NCBI RefSeq assembly: GCF_005893125.1
Contig: NZ_VCJS01000089.1
Span: 1 to 49,318 of the forward strand
Reading direction: 5' to 3'
Length of the DNA stretch: 49,318 bases
Source: Nonomuraea basaltis
Lineage (GTDB): Bacteria > Actinomycetota > Actinomycetes > Streptosporangiales > Streptosporangiaceae
The notes beneath the pieces are model-generated. The model was not told the DNA's origin. It did not search any database and saw nothing but the letters and a program-made list of their open reading frames with translations. Shown here piece by piece: positions 23,651 to 33,214 of this stretch. Position numbers and translations under genes: made by a program. Positions within the stretch are counted from its first letter, which is position 1. Every line of letters begins with the position of its first letter.

Positions 23651-24618
23651 CCACCGGGCAGCTCGCCGCCGTACCAGGTCTCGATCAGGCGGCGGGCTAT
23701 CGACACGGGCGGCGGCAGGCGCAGCTCGCCGGACTCCAGCGCCGCCGCCAGCTCCTCTCGTGAATACCAGCGGGCCTCGGCGATCTCGTCCGCGTCCGGT
23801 GTGAGCGCGGTCGAGGTCGCCTCCGCGAAGAAGCCGAGCATGAGGCTGCGCGGGAACGGCCACGGCTGGCTGCCCAGGTAGCGGGGGCTGACGACGGTGA
23901 CGCCGACCTCCTCCGCGACCTCGCGGACGACGGCGTGCTCCAGTGACTCCCCCGGCTCCACGAACCCCGCCAGGATCGACAGCCGTCCCTTCGGCCACTG
24001 GGGGCCGCGGGCGAGCAGGCAGCGATCGTTCTCGTCGCGGACCAGCATGATCACGGCGGGGTCGACGCGCGGGAAGTGCTGGCTGGCGTCCTGCGGGCAG
24101 ACGCGGATGTGGCCGCCCGCCTGGACGGTGGTGCGGGTGCCGCAGCGCGGGCAGTATTCGTGGGTCGCGTGCCAGGCCTCCAGCGCCACGGCGTAGACCA
24201 GCAGGCCCGCGTCGCGGTCGCCGAGCAGGCCGCCGACCTGGCGCAGCCCGGCCGCCACCGGCTTGCCCTCGGGGGTGTCGCCCAGCTTCATCGCGAACGT
24301 CACACGGCCGTTGAGCTCGCCCTTGGTCACGCCGGGCAGCGGCGCGGCCACCGCGAAGTAGGCGACTCCGTCCTCCACGCCCAGCAGGAAGCGCGGTCCC
24401 GGTGGCGCGTCCGCGGGGGTGAACAGCACCGCCCGCACCTCATCGCCCGCCCGCCGCACGAGCGTGTGACCGTCGTCGATCACCAGCACTCTTGTCGTGG
24501 GGTCGGACCAGGCCTGCTCCAGCCACCCGTCGTCGGCGCGCAGCGCCGAGGACCTGTCGATGGTGCCGCGCGCCAGCAGCAGTGGTCCGATCAGTTGCTC
24601 TTCCGCGGTCGTCTCCAC
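23647..24618 (-). CDS. nudC: NAD+ diphosphatase NudC
   Basis: The protein has about 323 aa. A zinc ribbon with CPRCGTRT and VCPQD lies near residue 160. The NUDIX box is GFVEPGESLEHAVVREVAEEVGV, with intact REVAEEVG. The SQPWPFPRSLMLGF motif after it is the NADH/NAD+-specific SQPWPFPxS signature. NudC cleaves NAD(H) to NMN and AMP, and in other bacteria removes NAD caps from RNA. GTG 24618 has GGGAGGGGG just upstream, which is preferred over ATG 24642. It is divergent from the siderophore operon. Confidence 0.94.
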   Translation of the reverse strand: METTAEEQLIGPLLLARGTIDRSSALRADDGWLEQAWSDPTTRVLVIDDGHTLVRRAGDEVRAVLFTPADAPPGPRFLLGVEDGVAYFAVAAPLPGVTKGELNGRVTFAMKLGDTPEGKPVAAGLRQVGGLLGDRDAGLLVYAVALEAWHATHEYCPRCGTRTTVQAGGHIRVCPQDASQHFPRVDPAVIMLVRDENDRCLLARGPQWPKGRLSILAGFVEPGESLEHAVVREVAEEVGVTVVSPRYLGSQPWPFPRSLMLGFFAEATSTALTPDADEIAEARWYSREELAAALESGELRLPPPVSIARRLIETWYGGELPGG

Positions 24619-24722
24619 TGGCCGCCCCCTCCCAAATACCATGTCATCCTATGACCTCGCGGTTAGCCGCCGATTAGGGAATCCGGCCCCGGGGTGATCT
24701 CGGTACGGCTAAGATCGACGAG

Positions 24723-24741
24723 TTAGGTTAGCCTTACCTGA
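24723..24741. promoter_or_regulatory. Iron box (IdeR/DmdR operator)
   Basis: TTAGGTTAGCCTTACCTGA matches the 19-bp actinobacterial iron-repressor consensus TTAGGTTAGSCTAACCTAA at all but two positions. It lies 21 nt before the start of the siderophore operon and just downstream of a possible -10, TAAGAT (24710-24715). Iron-loaded IdeR/DmdR would block transcription there. Confidence 0.85.
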
Positions 24742-24761
24742 TTCCCGGGGGTGCCCTCGCG

Positions 24762-25904
24762 TTGCGGCTCTACCTGACCGCGCTCAAGCCGACCGACTCC
24801 GTGACGGACGGCTTCCTGCCCGCGGCCCGCGCGCTGGGCTGCGAGGTGACGATCCTGACCGACCGGCCGGAGCGGCATCCGCACGCGGTGGCGTGCGACG
24901 TACGCGATCCGCGTGCCCTGATCGACGCGATCGAGCAGCTGGGCAGGCCGGACGCGATCTTCTCCAACTCCGACCATCTGCAGGCGGAGACCGCGCTGGC
25001 CGCGTCCTACTTCGGGTTGCCCGGGAAGGACTGGCGGGCGTGCGTGGCCGCCAAGAACAAGTTCCTGATGCGTCGCAAACTCCTCGAGGCCGGGATCGAG
25101 CAGGTCAGGTCGGTGCGGCTCGCGCCCGGCGACCCGGTGCCCGAGGGCTTGCCCTATCCGGTCGTGCTGAAACCTCGTGAGGGCGTGGCCAGCGAGGACG
25201 TCCTGCTCGTCGAGCGCGACCTGGCCGGGGCCGTGGCCGAGGTCAGGAAGCGGCGGCAGGGCGAGGCGCTGGTCGTGGAGGAGTACCTCGAAGGGCCGCT
25301 GCGGACGCTCGAAACGCTGGGCGACGGGAGCGAGGTGCGGGTGCTCGGCGGGTTCGAGACGACGTTGGGGGCGCTGCCGTACTTCGTCGAGGAGCGGCTC
25401 GACTGGGCGCCGCCGCAGGACGCGGGGCGGGAGCACGTGCTGGGGGCGTTGCGGGCTCTTGGGGCCGGGTTCGGGGCCTGTCACACCGAGTACGTCCTCA
25501 CCGCCGGCGGGCCGCGCGTCATCGAGGTGAACTACCGGGTGGTCGGGGACCACTGCGACTTTCTGCTGGGGGACGTGCTGCGGGTGCCGCTGTTCGAGTG
25601 GATCCTGCGGGTGCATCTCGGCGAGCGGCTGCCTGCCATGCCATCGGCGGCCGGGCACGGGAGTGCGGTCAGTCTCGTCGCCGACCGGGCCGGGACGATC
25701 AAGGAAGCGCCCGGAAGCGAATTCGAGGTTCGGGGTGATGTGCGGGTGTGGCATCGGCCGTTGCGGGACGTGGGGGACGTCGTTTCGCTCACCCATACGA
25801 ACCGGGATTATCTGGGAGTCATCCGGGCCGTCGGGCCGGATCGGGCGCGGGTGGACGCGGCCGTGGAGGAGTACCGGGCCGCGCGGCCGTGGGTGATCGA
25901 ATGA
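24762..25904 (+). CDS. ATP-grasp amide ligase of the siderophore operon (PvsA-like)
   Basis: The protein has 380 aa. The ATP-grasp fold shows as YPVVLKPREGVASEDVLLV (about residues 130-148), EALVVEEYLEGPLRTLETL (about 167-185) and the metal-binding end RVIEVNYRVVGDHCD (about 250-264). The N-terminus LYLTALKPTDSVTDGFLPAA is a pre-ATP-grasp domain. In the vibrioferrin cluster PvsA is such a ligase. It starts at TTG 24762 with GGGGGTG upstream. It is the first gene of the iron-box-controlled operon and overlaps the next by 4 nt (ATGA). Confidence 0.85.
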   Translation: MRLYLTALKPTDSVTDGFLPAARALGCEVTILTDRPERHPHAVACDVRDPRALIDAIEQLGRPDAIFSNSDHLQAETALAASYFGLPGKDWRACVAAKNKFLMRRKLLEAGIEQVRSVRLAPGDPVPEGLPYPVVLKPREGVASEDVLLVERDLAGAVAEVRKRRQGEALVVEEYLEGPLRTLETLGDGSEVRVLGGFETTLGALPYFVEERLDWAPPQDAGREHVLGALRALGAGFGACHTEYVLTAGGPRVIEVNYRVVGDHCDFLLGDVLRVPLFEWILRVHLGERLPAMPSAAGHGSAVSLVADRAGTIKEAPGSEFEVRGDVRVWHRPLRDVGDVVSLTHTNRDYLGVIRAVGPDRARVDAAVEEYRAARPWVIE

Positions 25905-27388
25905 GCGATCGGGAGGCTTATCTGGCCGCCCGGGTGCTGAACGCCCTGCTCCGTGAGGACTACGGCGGGCTGGCCGCCCGCGTCACCCGGACCAAGGACG
26001 GCGTGGGGGTGCTGCTGGCGGACGGGCGTTGGGTCCGGCTGGCGCCCGGGCTGCTGTTCCAGGACTTCGTGGTGGCGGAGAGCGAGCGGCTGGGGCTGGA
26101 GCAGGTGCTGGAGACGCTGGTGGAAGTCGCGGAACCGGCGGACTCGGAGGGGGTGGCGGCCTTCTTCGAGGAGTGCCTGGCGGCGCTGTCGGCTCTTGAG
26201 CTGCATGACGCGCATGTGGATGAGGTGCTGGGGCGCGGGCCCTCCTACGAGGCTCTGGCCGCCTTCGTGGATCATCCGGTGTATCCGACCTCTCGGGCGC
26301 GGCTGGGGCTGTCCGATGACGAGTTGCCGGCCTATGCGCCGGAGTTCGCGCCCTCGTTCGAGCTGCGGTGGGCAGTGGTGCCGCGTCGTCTGCTCGCGCC
26401 GGGCTCCGCCGCGCGACTTCCCGCCGACGCGGCCGTCCGCTACGACATCGCGCCTGATGAAGTGCTGTTCCCGGTGCATCCGCTGGCCGTCGGGGAGGTG
26501 CGGAAGATCGACGGGGTGCGGGTGCTGGACGAGGCGCGCCTGACCGTGCGGCCGACGTTGTCGATGCGGACCGTTGAGGTCGGCCCCCGTACCCATCTCA
26601 AGCTGCCCCTGCCGATCAGCACCCTGGGCGTGCGGAACCGGCGGTCGATCAAGCCGGGGACGCTGGCCGACGGGGCGAAGGCCGAGCTGCTCTTGCGGGA
26701 GCTGGCCGATCCGGACGTGCTGGTGGCCGATGAGCAGACCTATGCCCATGCCGGGCACGAGTTCCTCGCGTGGATGGTCAGGCGGCTGCCCGAAGGGAAG
26801 ATCGTGCCGGTGGCCGCGCTGACCGCGCCCGGGGTGCTCGGCGAGGTCGGGGACGTCATCCCCGAATATCTGCGGCTGCTGCTGCGGTGGAACGTGCGGC
26901 TGTTCGTGCGGTACGGGGTCGCGCTGGAGGCGCACCAGCAGAACCTGGCCCTGGTTCTGCGGAGAGACCGCATGAAGCTGCTGGTCAAGGACAACGACGG
27001 ACTGCTGGTGTCCCCGGCCAGACTGCGCGCGGCCGGGGTCGAGGTGCCGGCGTTCGCCGACGAGCGGATGCTGAACGACGACCCGCACGCGCTGGCCGAC
27101 GTCTTCGTGACCATCACGCTGCACCTGGCCGCCGCGGCCGTGGCGTTCGGGGCGCTGCCGCACGCCCGGGCCGCGGCCCTGCTGCGCGACACGCTCGCCG
27201 CGGCCCTCGACGAGTACGGAGACGACCCCATGGCCAGGCTCCTGCGCGCCAGGACCCTCGACGCGGCCCGGCTGACCGGCAAGTCCATGGTCACGGCCGG
27301 GACCCTCGTGGCCAAGGAACGCTCCGGCGCGCGCGACATCAACAAGTTCTACGGCACCAGCGGCCCCAACTACCTGAGGAGAGCTTGA
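25901..27388 (+). CDS. NIS siderophore synthetase, IucA/IucC family (first copy)
   Basis: The protein has 495 aa. Family blocks are DEVLFPVHPLAVGEVRKIDGV (about residues 185-205), RTVEVGPRTHLKLPLPISTL with the ATP-binding Lys (about 225-243), GVALEAHQQNLALVLRRDRMK (about 343-363, nucleotide and citrate binding) and KDNDGLLV. The C-terminus also carries TGKSMVTAGTLVAKERSGARD, seen in many such synthetases. They condense citrate or 2-oxoglutarate with an amine or alcohol by acyl adenylation, in the cytoplasm. ATG 25901 overlaps the previous stop. It corresponds by position to pvsB in the vibrioferrin cluster, but the assignment to a subtype is only inferred. Confidence 0.93.
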   Translation: MSDREAYLAARVLNALLREDYGGLAARVTRTKDGVGVLLADGRWVRLAPGLLFQDFVVAESERLGLEQVLETLVEVAEPADSEGVAAFFEECLAALSALELHDAHVDEVLGRGPSYEALAAFVDHPVYPTSRARLGLSDDELPAYAPEFAPSFELRWAVVPRRLLAPGSAARLPADAAVRYDIAPDEVLFPVHPLAVGEVRKIDGVRVLDEARLTVRPTLSMRTVEVGPRTHLKLPLPISTLGVRNRRSIKPGTLADGAKAELLLRELADPDVLVADEQTYAHAGHEFLAWMVRRLPEGKIVPVAALTAPGVLGEVGDVIPEYLRLLLRWNVRLFVRYGVALEAHQQNLALVLRRDRMKLLVKDNDGLLVSPARLRAAGVEVPAFADERMLNDDPHALADVFVTITLHLAAAAVAFGALPHARAAALLRDTLAAALDEYGDDPMARLLRARTLDAARLTGKSMVTAGTLVAKERSGARDINKFYGTSGPNYLRRA

Positions 27389-28912
27389 ATGCACGGTCTG
27401 GCCATCGAGGCGCCCTCCGCGCTGGCCGAGGAGGCGACGCTGGCGGCCCTGCTGCGCTGCTGCGTGCGGGAGGTGGCCGGGCCGCGCGGCCTGGTGTGGC
27501 CGGCGCCGCCGTACCTGCTGCTGCGGGTGGCGGGCACGCTGCTGCGGGCCCGCACGTACGGCGGCGCCGCGCTGCGCTTCGACGGCCCGCCGGAGCGCCT
27601 CGAAGGCGGGACCTGGCGGCCGCTGACCACGGACGAGCTGGTCGGGCTCGTCGAGACCGAACTGCAGGGGCACAACGGCGAGTTCGCCGGGCAGGTGGCG
27701 GCGAGCAGGGACGCCGTGGCGGCGATCCTGGAAGCCAGGGCCGAGCCGCCCGCGGATCCGTGGCTGGCCTCGGAGCAGTCGCTCGTGTACGGGCACCCGT
27801 TCCACCCGAGCCCCAAGGCGCGCGGCGGGGACGGGTGGCTGCGGTACGCGCCCGAGGCGCACGCCGAGTTCCCCGTCAGGCTGCTGGGGGTTCGCGAGGA
27901 CGTCCTCGCGGAGGAGGGCGATGTCTCGGCCCTGGAGGGGATGGGCCGGGCGCCCGATGGATATCGGCTGCTGCCCGCGCATCCCTGGCAGCTCGACCTG
28001 CTGCGGCCCGCGCTCGGCACCGACCTGGTCGACCTGGGGCCGGGGCCGGTCGTGATGCCGACCTCGTCGGTGCGGACGGTGTACGCCCCGGAGGCGGGGG
28101 TCTGCCTGAAGTTCTCCCTGGACGTGCGGATCACGAACTGCGTGCGCAAGAACGCCTGGTACGAGCTCGCCGGGGCCGTGGAGCTCACATCCCGCCTTAA
28201 GCCCATATTTGATGAAATATCGGTCAAGCACCCCGCCACCCGCTGGCTCCCCGAGCCCGGCTACCGCTCAGCTGCCCTCGGCACCCGGCTCCACGAGGGC
28301 CTGGGCGTGATCGTCCGGCAGAGCCCGTGGGCCGCCTGCTCCCCCGGCGTGACCCCGGTGCTGGCCGCCGCCCTCGCCCTGGACGCCCCGGCGCGGGATT
28401 CCGTGTGGTGGTCGGCGTACGTGTCGGCGGTGGCGCTGCCGGTGCTGGAGCTGTACTTCACGCACGGCGTCGTACTGGAGCCCCACCTGCAGAACGTCCT
28501 GGTCGGGCTGGACGCCTCCGGGATGCCGGCGGAGGCCGTCTTCCGCGACCTGGAGGGCACCAAGCTCGTCGCGGGCCGACACGATCTCGGCGGACTCCAT
28601 CCTGAGGTCGCCCGGGCGCTCACCTACGACGCCGAGCGCGGCTGGGCCCGCGTCGTCTACTGCCTGCTCGTCAACCACCTCACCGAGATCGCCGCCGCGG
28701 TGGCCGGGCAGGACGACGGCCTGCTGCGCGAGCTGTGGCGGATCGCCCGCGGCCTGCTCGCCAAGCACGCCGCCGACCTCGGCTGGCCGCTGCCGCTCTC
28801 GGATCTGCTGGCCGGCGCCCCGCTGCCCGCCAAGGCGAACCTGGGCGTGCGGTGGGCCAGGGCGGCCGACCGTGCGGCCGGCTACGTCCCGATCGCGAAC
28901 CCGCTCGCATGA
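27389..28912 (+). CDS. NIS siderophore synthetase, IucA/IucC family (second copy)
   Basis: The protein has 507 aa. It contains SLVYGHPFHPSPKARGG (about residues 130-146), RLLPAHPWQLDLLRPAL (about 192-208), MPTSSVRTVYAPEAGVCLKFS (about 222-242), DVRITNCVRKNAW and HGVVLEPHLQNVLVGLD (about 352-368), which are the ATP- and citrate-binding motifs of NIS synthetases. RDLEGTKLV follows near 390. The KLKFS/KITNxxR arrangement is closer to the citrate-activating type than the first copy. ATG 27389 abuts the preceding stop and GAGGAG lies upstream. The stop overlaps the decarboxylase start by 4 nt. Confidence 0.93.
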   Translation: MHGLAIEAPSALAEEATLAALLRCCVREVAGPRGLVWPAPPYLLLRVAGTLLRARTYGGAALRFDGPPERLEGGTWRPLTTDELVGLVETELQGHNGEFAGQVAASRDAVAAILEARAEPPADPWLASEQSLVYGHPFHPSPKARGGDGWLRYAPEAHAEFPVRLLGVREDVLAEEGDVSALEGMGRAPDGYRLLPAHPWQLDLLRPALGTDLVDLGPGPVVMPTSSVRTVYAPEAGVCLKFSLDVRITNCVRKNAWYELAGAVELTSRLKPIFDEISVKHPATRWLPEPGYRSAALGTRLHEGLGVIVRQSPWAACSPGVTPVLAAALALDAPARDSVWWSAYVSAVALPVLELYFTHGVVLEPHLQNVLVGLDASGMPAEAVFRDLEGTKLVAGRHDLGGLHPEVARALTYDAERGWARVVYCLLVNHLTEIAAAVAGQDDGLLRELWRIARGLLAKHAADLGWPLPLSDLLAGAPLPAKANLGVRWARAADRAAGYVPIANPLA

Positions 28913-29976
28913 TCCCCGCCCGCGTCCAGGACGCCGCATCGGGCTTGACCGCTCCCGCCTACCTCTACGACCTGCCCGCGCTGGAGGCACACGTCGCGGC
29001 CGTGCGGCAGGCGCTCCCGGGGATCGAGCTGTACTACGCGGTCAAGGCCAACCCGGATGCCGAGCTGCTGCGCGTGCTGGCCGGGCACGTGGACGGGTTC
29101 GAGGTGTCGTCGGGGGGCGAGCACGCGCACGTCACGGGCCTGTTCCCGGGTGTTCCCGTGGCGCTCGGCGGGCCCGGGAAGACCGACGCCGAGCTGCGGC
29201 TGCCGCACCACCGCATCCACGTCGAGTCACCGAACGAACTGCGCCGCCTCCTCGCCACGGGGCTGGAGGCCGACGTACTGATCAGGGTCAACCCCGACCT
29301 GCCGGTCGAGGGAGCGGCGCTCACGATGAGCGGGCCGTTCGGGATGGACGAGGAAGGCGTGAAGGAGTGCCTGCCGCTGTTCGGTGAGCGGGTACGGCTG
29401 CGCGGCCTGCACACCCACCTGGCCAGCGGGCTGGACGCCGCCCAGTTGCTGCGGCTGGCGGGGACGCTGCTGGACAACGACCACGAGGAGGTCAATCTGG
29501 GCGGGGGCATGGCGGTGTCGTACGAGTCGCCGGAGTCCAGGTTCGACTGGGCCGCGTACGGGGCCGGGCTGGCGGAGCTACGGCGCGGGCGGCGGCTGCG
29601 GATCGAGCCGGGCCGGGCGCTGACCGCGTACTGCGGCTACTACGTGACCAGGGTCGTGGATGTGAAGCGGGTGCGCGGCGAGGCGTACGCGATCGTGCTG
29701 GGCGGCACCCACCACCTGCGAACGCCCGTGACCAAGGGCCACGACCAGCCGTTCGCGATCCTGCCCACGGGCACGGGGCCGGGCGTGACGGACGAGCCGA
29801 TCACGTTCGTCGGCCAGCTGTGCACGCCGAAGGACGTTTTCGCCCGAAAAATCGAGACTTCTACTCGAGTTGGGGACATGGTGGTGTTCGAGATGGCCGG
29901 GGCCTACGCCTGGAACATCTCGCACCACGACTTCCTCATGCATCCGAAGCCGGCGTTCCACTATCTACGAGCTTGA
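28909..29976 (+). CDS. Type III PLP-dependent decarboxylase of the siderophore operon (PvsE-like)
   Basis: The protein has 355 aa. The PLP lysine lies in LYYAVKANPDAELL (about residue 44). The substrate-side His comes from GLHTHLASG (about 166), the Gly-rich phosphate loop is NLGGGMAVSYE (about 193), RRLRIEPGRAL follows, and the active-site Cys from the partner subunit is in VGQLCTPKDVF (about 305). The family includes diaminopimelate and ornithine decarboxylases. In NIS pathways (PvsE, AcsE) it decarboxylates a citryl-serine intermediate, leaving an ethanolamine arm. Its 3' end runs 41 nt into the end of convergent adnB. Confidence 0.9.
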   Translation: MIPARVQDAASGLTAPAYLYDLPALEAHVAAVRQALPGIELYYAVKANPDAELLRVLAGHVDGFEVSSGGEHAHVTGLFPGVPVALGGPGKTDAELRLPHHRIHVESPNELRRLLATGLEADVLIRVNPDLPVEGAALTMSGPFGMDEEGVKECLPLFGERVRLRGLHTHLASGLDAAQLLRLAGTLLDNDHEEVNLGGGMAVSYESPESRFDWAAYGAGLAELRRGRRLRIEPGRALTAYCGYYVTRVVDVKRVRGEAYAIVLGGTHHLRTPVTKGHDQPFAILPTGTGPGVTDEPITFVGQLCTPKDVFARKIETSTRVGDMVVFEMAGAYAWNISHHDFLMHPKPAFHYLRA

Positions 29977-32900
29977 CGCTCTCGATGAGCGCGACCAGGC
30001 CGGCGTGGTCGAGCAGGTTCACGGGGCGCACGGTGCGGTTCGCACGGACATAGTGGAAGGCCGCGGCCACCTTCTCCAGCGGCACTCCGGCCAGGTGCGA
30101 CCAGGCCAGCCGGTACGCCGCGAGCTGCACCGACGCCGCCTTGGCCGCCTTGCCCTTCGGCGGCTGCCCGGTCTTCCAGTCGACGACCTCGTAGCCGCCG
30201 TCCGGGAGCTCGAACACGGCGTCCATCCGCCCGCGCACCAGCCGGTCGCCGATCATGGACTCGAACGGCACCTCAAGATCGATCGGCCGCCGGTCGGCCC
30301 ACTCGCTCTGCTCGAACCGCTCCTGCAGCTCGGCCAGGCGCACGTCGGCCTCTTCCAGCTCGTCGTACAGCTCGATGTCGTCGATCAGCCGCTGCTGCTC
30401 CCACCGCGTCTCCAGCCACTTGTGGAACGACGTGCCGCGGCGGGCCAGCGGCGCGGGCTTGACCGGGACGGGACGGCGGATCCTGCGGGCCAGCTCGCGC
30501 GGATCGGCGGCCAGCGTGACCAGCGACGACACGGTCAGCTTGGCCGGCAACTCGACGATCGTGGCCGGTCGGCGGCGATGCAGCTCACGCTCGCGCAGCA
30601 GCAGGTCCGTGTCCCGCTCCCAGGCGCGCATGCGCTCCTCCTCGTACGCCCGCACCGGCTCGTCCTCCTCGGCGGCGGCCAGCGTGCCGGCCAGGGCGTC
30701 CTCGACCAGGCGGGCGCCGTCGAGGACGGACTCGTAGCGCAGCCCCTCGGGCGTGACCGGCCAGACGGCCTCGGCGGGCTCGGCGAGCAGCGGGTTCGTG
30801 GCGCCCTCGGCCAGGTCCGCGGCCCAGAACGAGACGCGGTCGGCGGTGTCGCGGATCTCCAGCAGGAAGTCCGACGGCTCCAGCGGCTTGGTGGCGGTGC
30901 CCCAGCGGTAGCCGGAGGCGATCAGGTGGTAGTGGGCGCGGGTCACGGCCACGTACGCCAGCCTGCGCTCCTCCATCAGGTCGCGCTCACGGCACTGCTC
31001 GTCGAAGACGGCCAGCTCCTCCTTGCTGAGCCCGCTCAGCCTGGGCAGGTCGGCGGCGTCGCCGCGCAGCGTGTACGGGAGCTTGCGCGGGTTCTCCGAC
31101 CACCGGCTGTTCATGACCGGCGTGGCGGGGAAGATGCTGCCCGTCGCGATCGTCCCCTTCGAGCTGACCAGTTGCGACAGCCCGGGCACGACCACGATCG
31201 GCCACTCCAGGCCCTTCGAGGCGTGCACGGTCATCAGCTTGACGCTGTTGCTCTCACCGACCCGGCCGGCCTCCAGGCCGAACTCCTCACTCTCGGCCGC
31301 CTGCAGGTAGGCCAGGAACGCCCCAAGCGTCGGATCCTCGGCGTCGCCCGCGAACCTGGACGCCGCGTCCAGGAACGCGTCCAGATCGGCCCGGGCCGCG
31401 AACGCGCTCACCGTGCCACTGCGCGCGGCCACCTCGATGTCCAGCCCGAGCCGGCGCTCCACCTCCATGATCAGGTCGGGGAGCGGCTGCGCCGTGTGCG
31501 CCCTGAGCTGGCGCAGCTCGTGGGCCAGCGCGACGAGCCTGGTGCGGGCCAGCGGCGAGAACGACTCCAGCCACTCCTCGCGGTCGGGCAGCTCGTCCAG
31601 CGCGTCCACCAGGCTGCCGCGCTCCTCCGCCAGGTCGGCCACCACCTGGTCGAGCGGGTCCTCCGCGCGGCCGCTCTCGCTCAGCTCGCGGGCCAGCTCC
31701 CTGGCGTGCTCGCCCAGCACCCGCAGGTCGGCGGGGCCGACCCGCCAGCGCGGCCCGGCCAGCAGCCTGGCCAGCGCGTCGCCCGCCGTCGCGTCGTAGA
31801 GGACGCGGAGGGTGGCGACGATGTCGTTCACCTCGGGCACGGTCAGCAGGCCGCCGAGCCCGACCACCTCGACCGGGATGTCGCGCTCCTCCAGCGCCCG
31901 GCGCAGCGCCGGGAACTGCGACCGCTTCCTGGCCAGGATCGCGACGTCCTGGGGCTGGATGGCGAGGGTCTTCTTGCGCTCCTTCTCGCCCCAGGGCAGG
32001 CCGTCAGGAGCGACCTCCTGGCCGAGGATCTTGGCGATGCCGTCGGCGATCCACCTCGCCTCGTCCTCGGCGGTCTCGTGGAAGGCGCAGGTGACGCGGC
32101 CCCGGTCGACGCGGTTGGGGCCGGGGACGAGGACGGGGACCTCGCGGGCCTCCATGCGGAGCTGGAGCTGTACGCGGGCGGCGACGTCGAGGACGCGGTC
32201 GCCGTTGCGGAAGCTGACGCTGAGCTGGCGTACCGGGGCCGGATCGCCAGCACTTGCCCGGAAATCTCGGGAAAAACGACGAAGGTTGCCTGCGGAGGCG
32301 CCGCGCCAGCCATAGATCGACTGGCAGGGGTCGCCGACGGCCGTGACCGGGTGGCCGCCGCCGAACAGGGAGCGGAGCAGGACGAGCTGGGCGTGGCTGG
32401 TGTCTTGGTACTCGTCGAGCAGCACCACCGCGTAGCGCGACCGCTCGATCTCGCCCACTTCCTTGTGGTTGGCGGCGATCCTGGCGGCCAGCGACATCTG
32501 GTCGCCGTAGTCGATGACCTCACGGCTGCGCTTGAGCCGCTCGTACGCCTCCACCAGCGGCAGCAGCTGCTCCCGCGCCGCCTGGACGGTGAGAGGCCTT
32601 CTCTGCGCGAGCGTCGTGCGGCCGCTGAGCAGCGCGAGCCTGTCCCGCAGCCACTCCCCCACCCGCCGCACGTCGGCCGGGCCGCGCAGGTGCTCGGACA
32701 GCTCGCCGGCCAGCTCCAGCACGGCGGCCGTGACCGACGGCGGGCCCAGCTCGATCTTGTCCATCGGCCCGTCGTACATCGCCACCACCCGCGAGGCGAG
32801 CTGCCACGACACCGCCGGGGTGACCAGCCGCATCGTGGGCTCCAGCCCCTCGCGCAGCGCGTGGTCGGTGACCAGGCGGGCGGCGTAGGCGTGGTACGTG

Positions 32901-33214
32901 GAGACGGTGGGCTCGTTGTCCAGCGTGCCCGGCTCGACCAGGCCCGCCTCGGCCAGGCCGGTCAGCCGCTCCCTGACCCTGGTGGCCAGCTCGGCGGCGG
33001 CCTTGCGGGTGAAGGTCAGGCCCAGGACGTTCTCCGGCTTGACGAGGCCGTTGGCGACCAGCCAGACCACGCGCCCGGCCATGGTCTCGCTCTTGCCGGA
33101 GCCCGCGCCGGCCATGACGACCATCGGCTCCAGCGGGGCCTCGATGACCGCGGCCTGCTCGCTCGTAGGGGGGAGGACGCCGAGCTTGCCGGCGAGCTCG
33201 ACGGGGGTCAGCAC
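29936..33214 (-). CDS. adnB: AdnB-like helicase-nuclease subunit
   Basis: The protein has 1092 aa, close to the ~1100 aa I recall for mycobacterial AdnB. The UvrD-type motor has Walker A AGAGSGKSETMAGRV (about residues 35-50), LLDEYQDTSHAQLVLL, VGDPCQSIYGWRGASAG and TVHASKGLEWPIVVVPG. Motif VI reads RRLAYVAVTRAHYHLIASG. A RecB-type nuclease domain follows at the C-terminus: GRMDAVFELPDGGYEVVDWKTG and VQLAAYRLAW, with intact metal ligands. With AdnA it resects double-strand breaks. The GTG at 33214 overlaps the adnA stop by 7 nt, so they are coupled. The last 41 nt overlap the end of the convergent decarboxylase gene. Confidence 0.93.
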   Translation of the reverse strand: MLTPVELAGKLGVLPPTSEQAAVIEAPLEPMVVMAGAGSGKSETMAGRVVWLVANGLVKPENVLGLTFTRKAAAELATRVRERLTGLAEAGLVEPGTLDNEPTVSTYHAYAARLVTDHALREGLEPTMRLVTPAVSWQLASRVVAMYDGPMDKIELGPPSVTAAVLELAGELSEHLRGPADVRRVGEWLRDRLALLSGRTTLAQRRPLTVQAAREQLLPLVEAYERLKRSREVIDYGDQMSLAARIAANHKEVGEIERSRYAVVLLDEYQDTSHAQLVLLRSLFGGGHPVTAVGDPCQSIYGWRGASAGNLRRFSRDFRASAGDPAPVRQLSVSFRNGDRVLDVAARVQLQLRMEAREVPVLVPGPNRVDRGRVTCAFHETAEDEARWIADGIAKILGQEVAPDGLPWGEKERKKTLAIQPQDVAILARKRSQFPALRRALEERDIPVEVVGLGGLLTVPEVNDIVATLRVLYDATAGDALARLLAGPRWRVGPADLRVLGEHARELARELSESGRAEDPLDQVVADLAEERGSLVDALDELPDREEWLESFSPLARTRLVALAHELRQLRAHTAQPLPDLIMEVERRLGLDIEVAARSGTVSAFAARADLDAFLDAASRFAGDAEDPTLGAFLAYLQAAESEEFGLEAGRVGESNSVKLMTVHASKGLEWPIVVVPGLSQLVSSKGTIATGSIFPATPVMNSRWSENPRKLPYTLRGDAADLPRLSGLSKEELAVFDEQCRERDLMEERRLAYVAVTRAHYHLIASGYRWGTATKPLEPSDFLLEIRDTADRVSFWAADLAEGATNPLLAEPAEAVWPVTPEGLRYESVLDGARLVEDALAGTLAAAEEDEPVRAYEEERMRAWERDTDLLLRERELHRRRPATIVELPAKLTVSSLVTLAADPRELARRIRRPVPVKPAPLARRGTSFHKWLETRWEQQRLIDDIELYDELEEADVRLAELQERFEQSEWADRRPIDLEVPFESMIGDRLVRGRMDAVFELPDGGYEVVDWKTGQPPKGKAAKAASVQLAAYRLAWSHLAGVPLEKVAAAFHYVRANRTVRPVNLLDHAGLVALIESVKLVDSGTPASDA

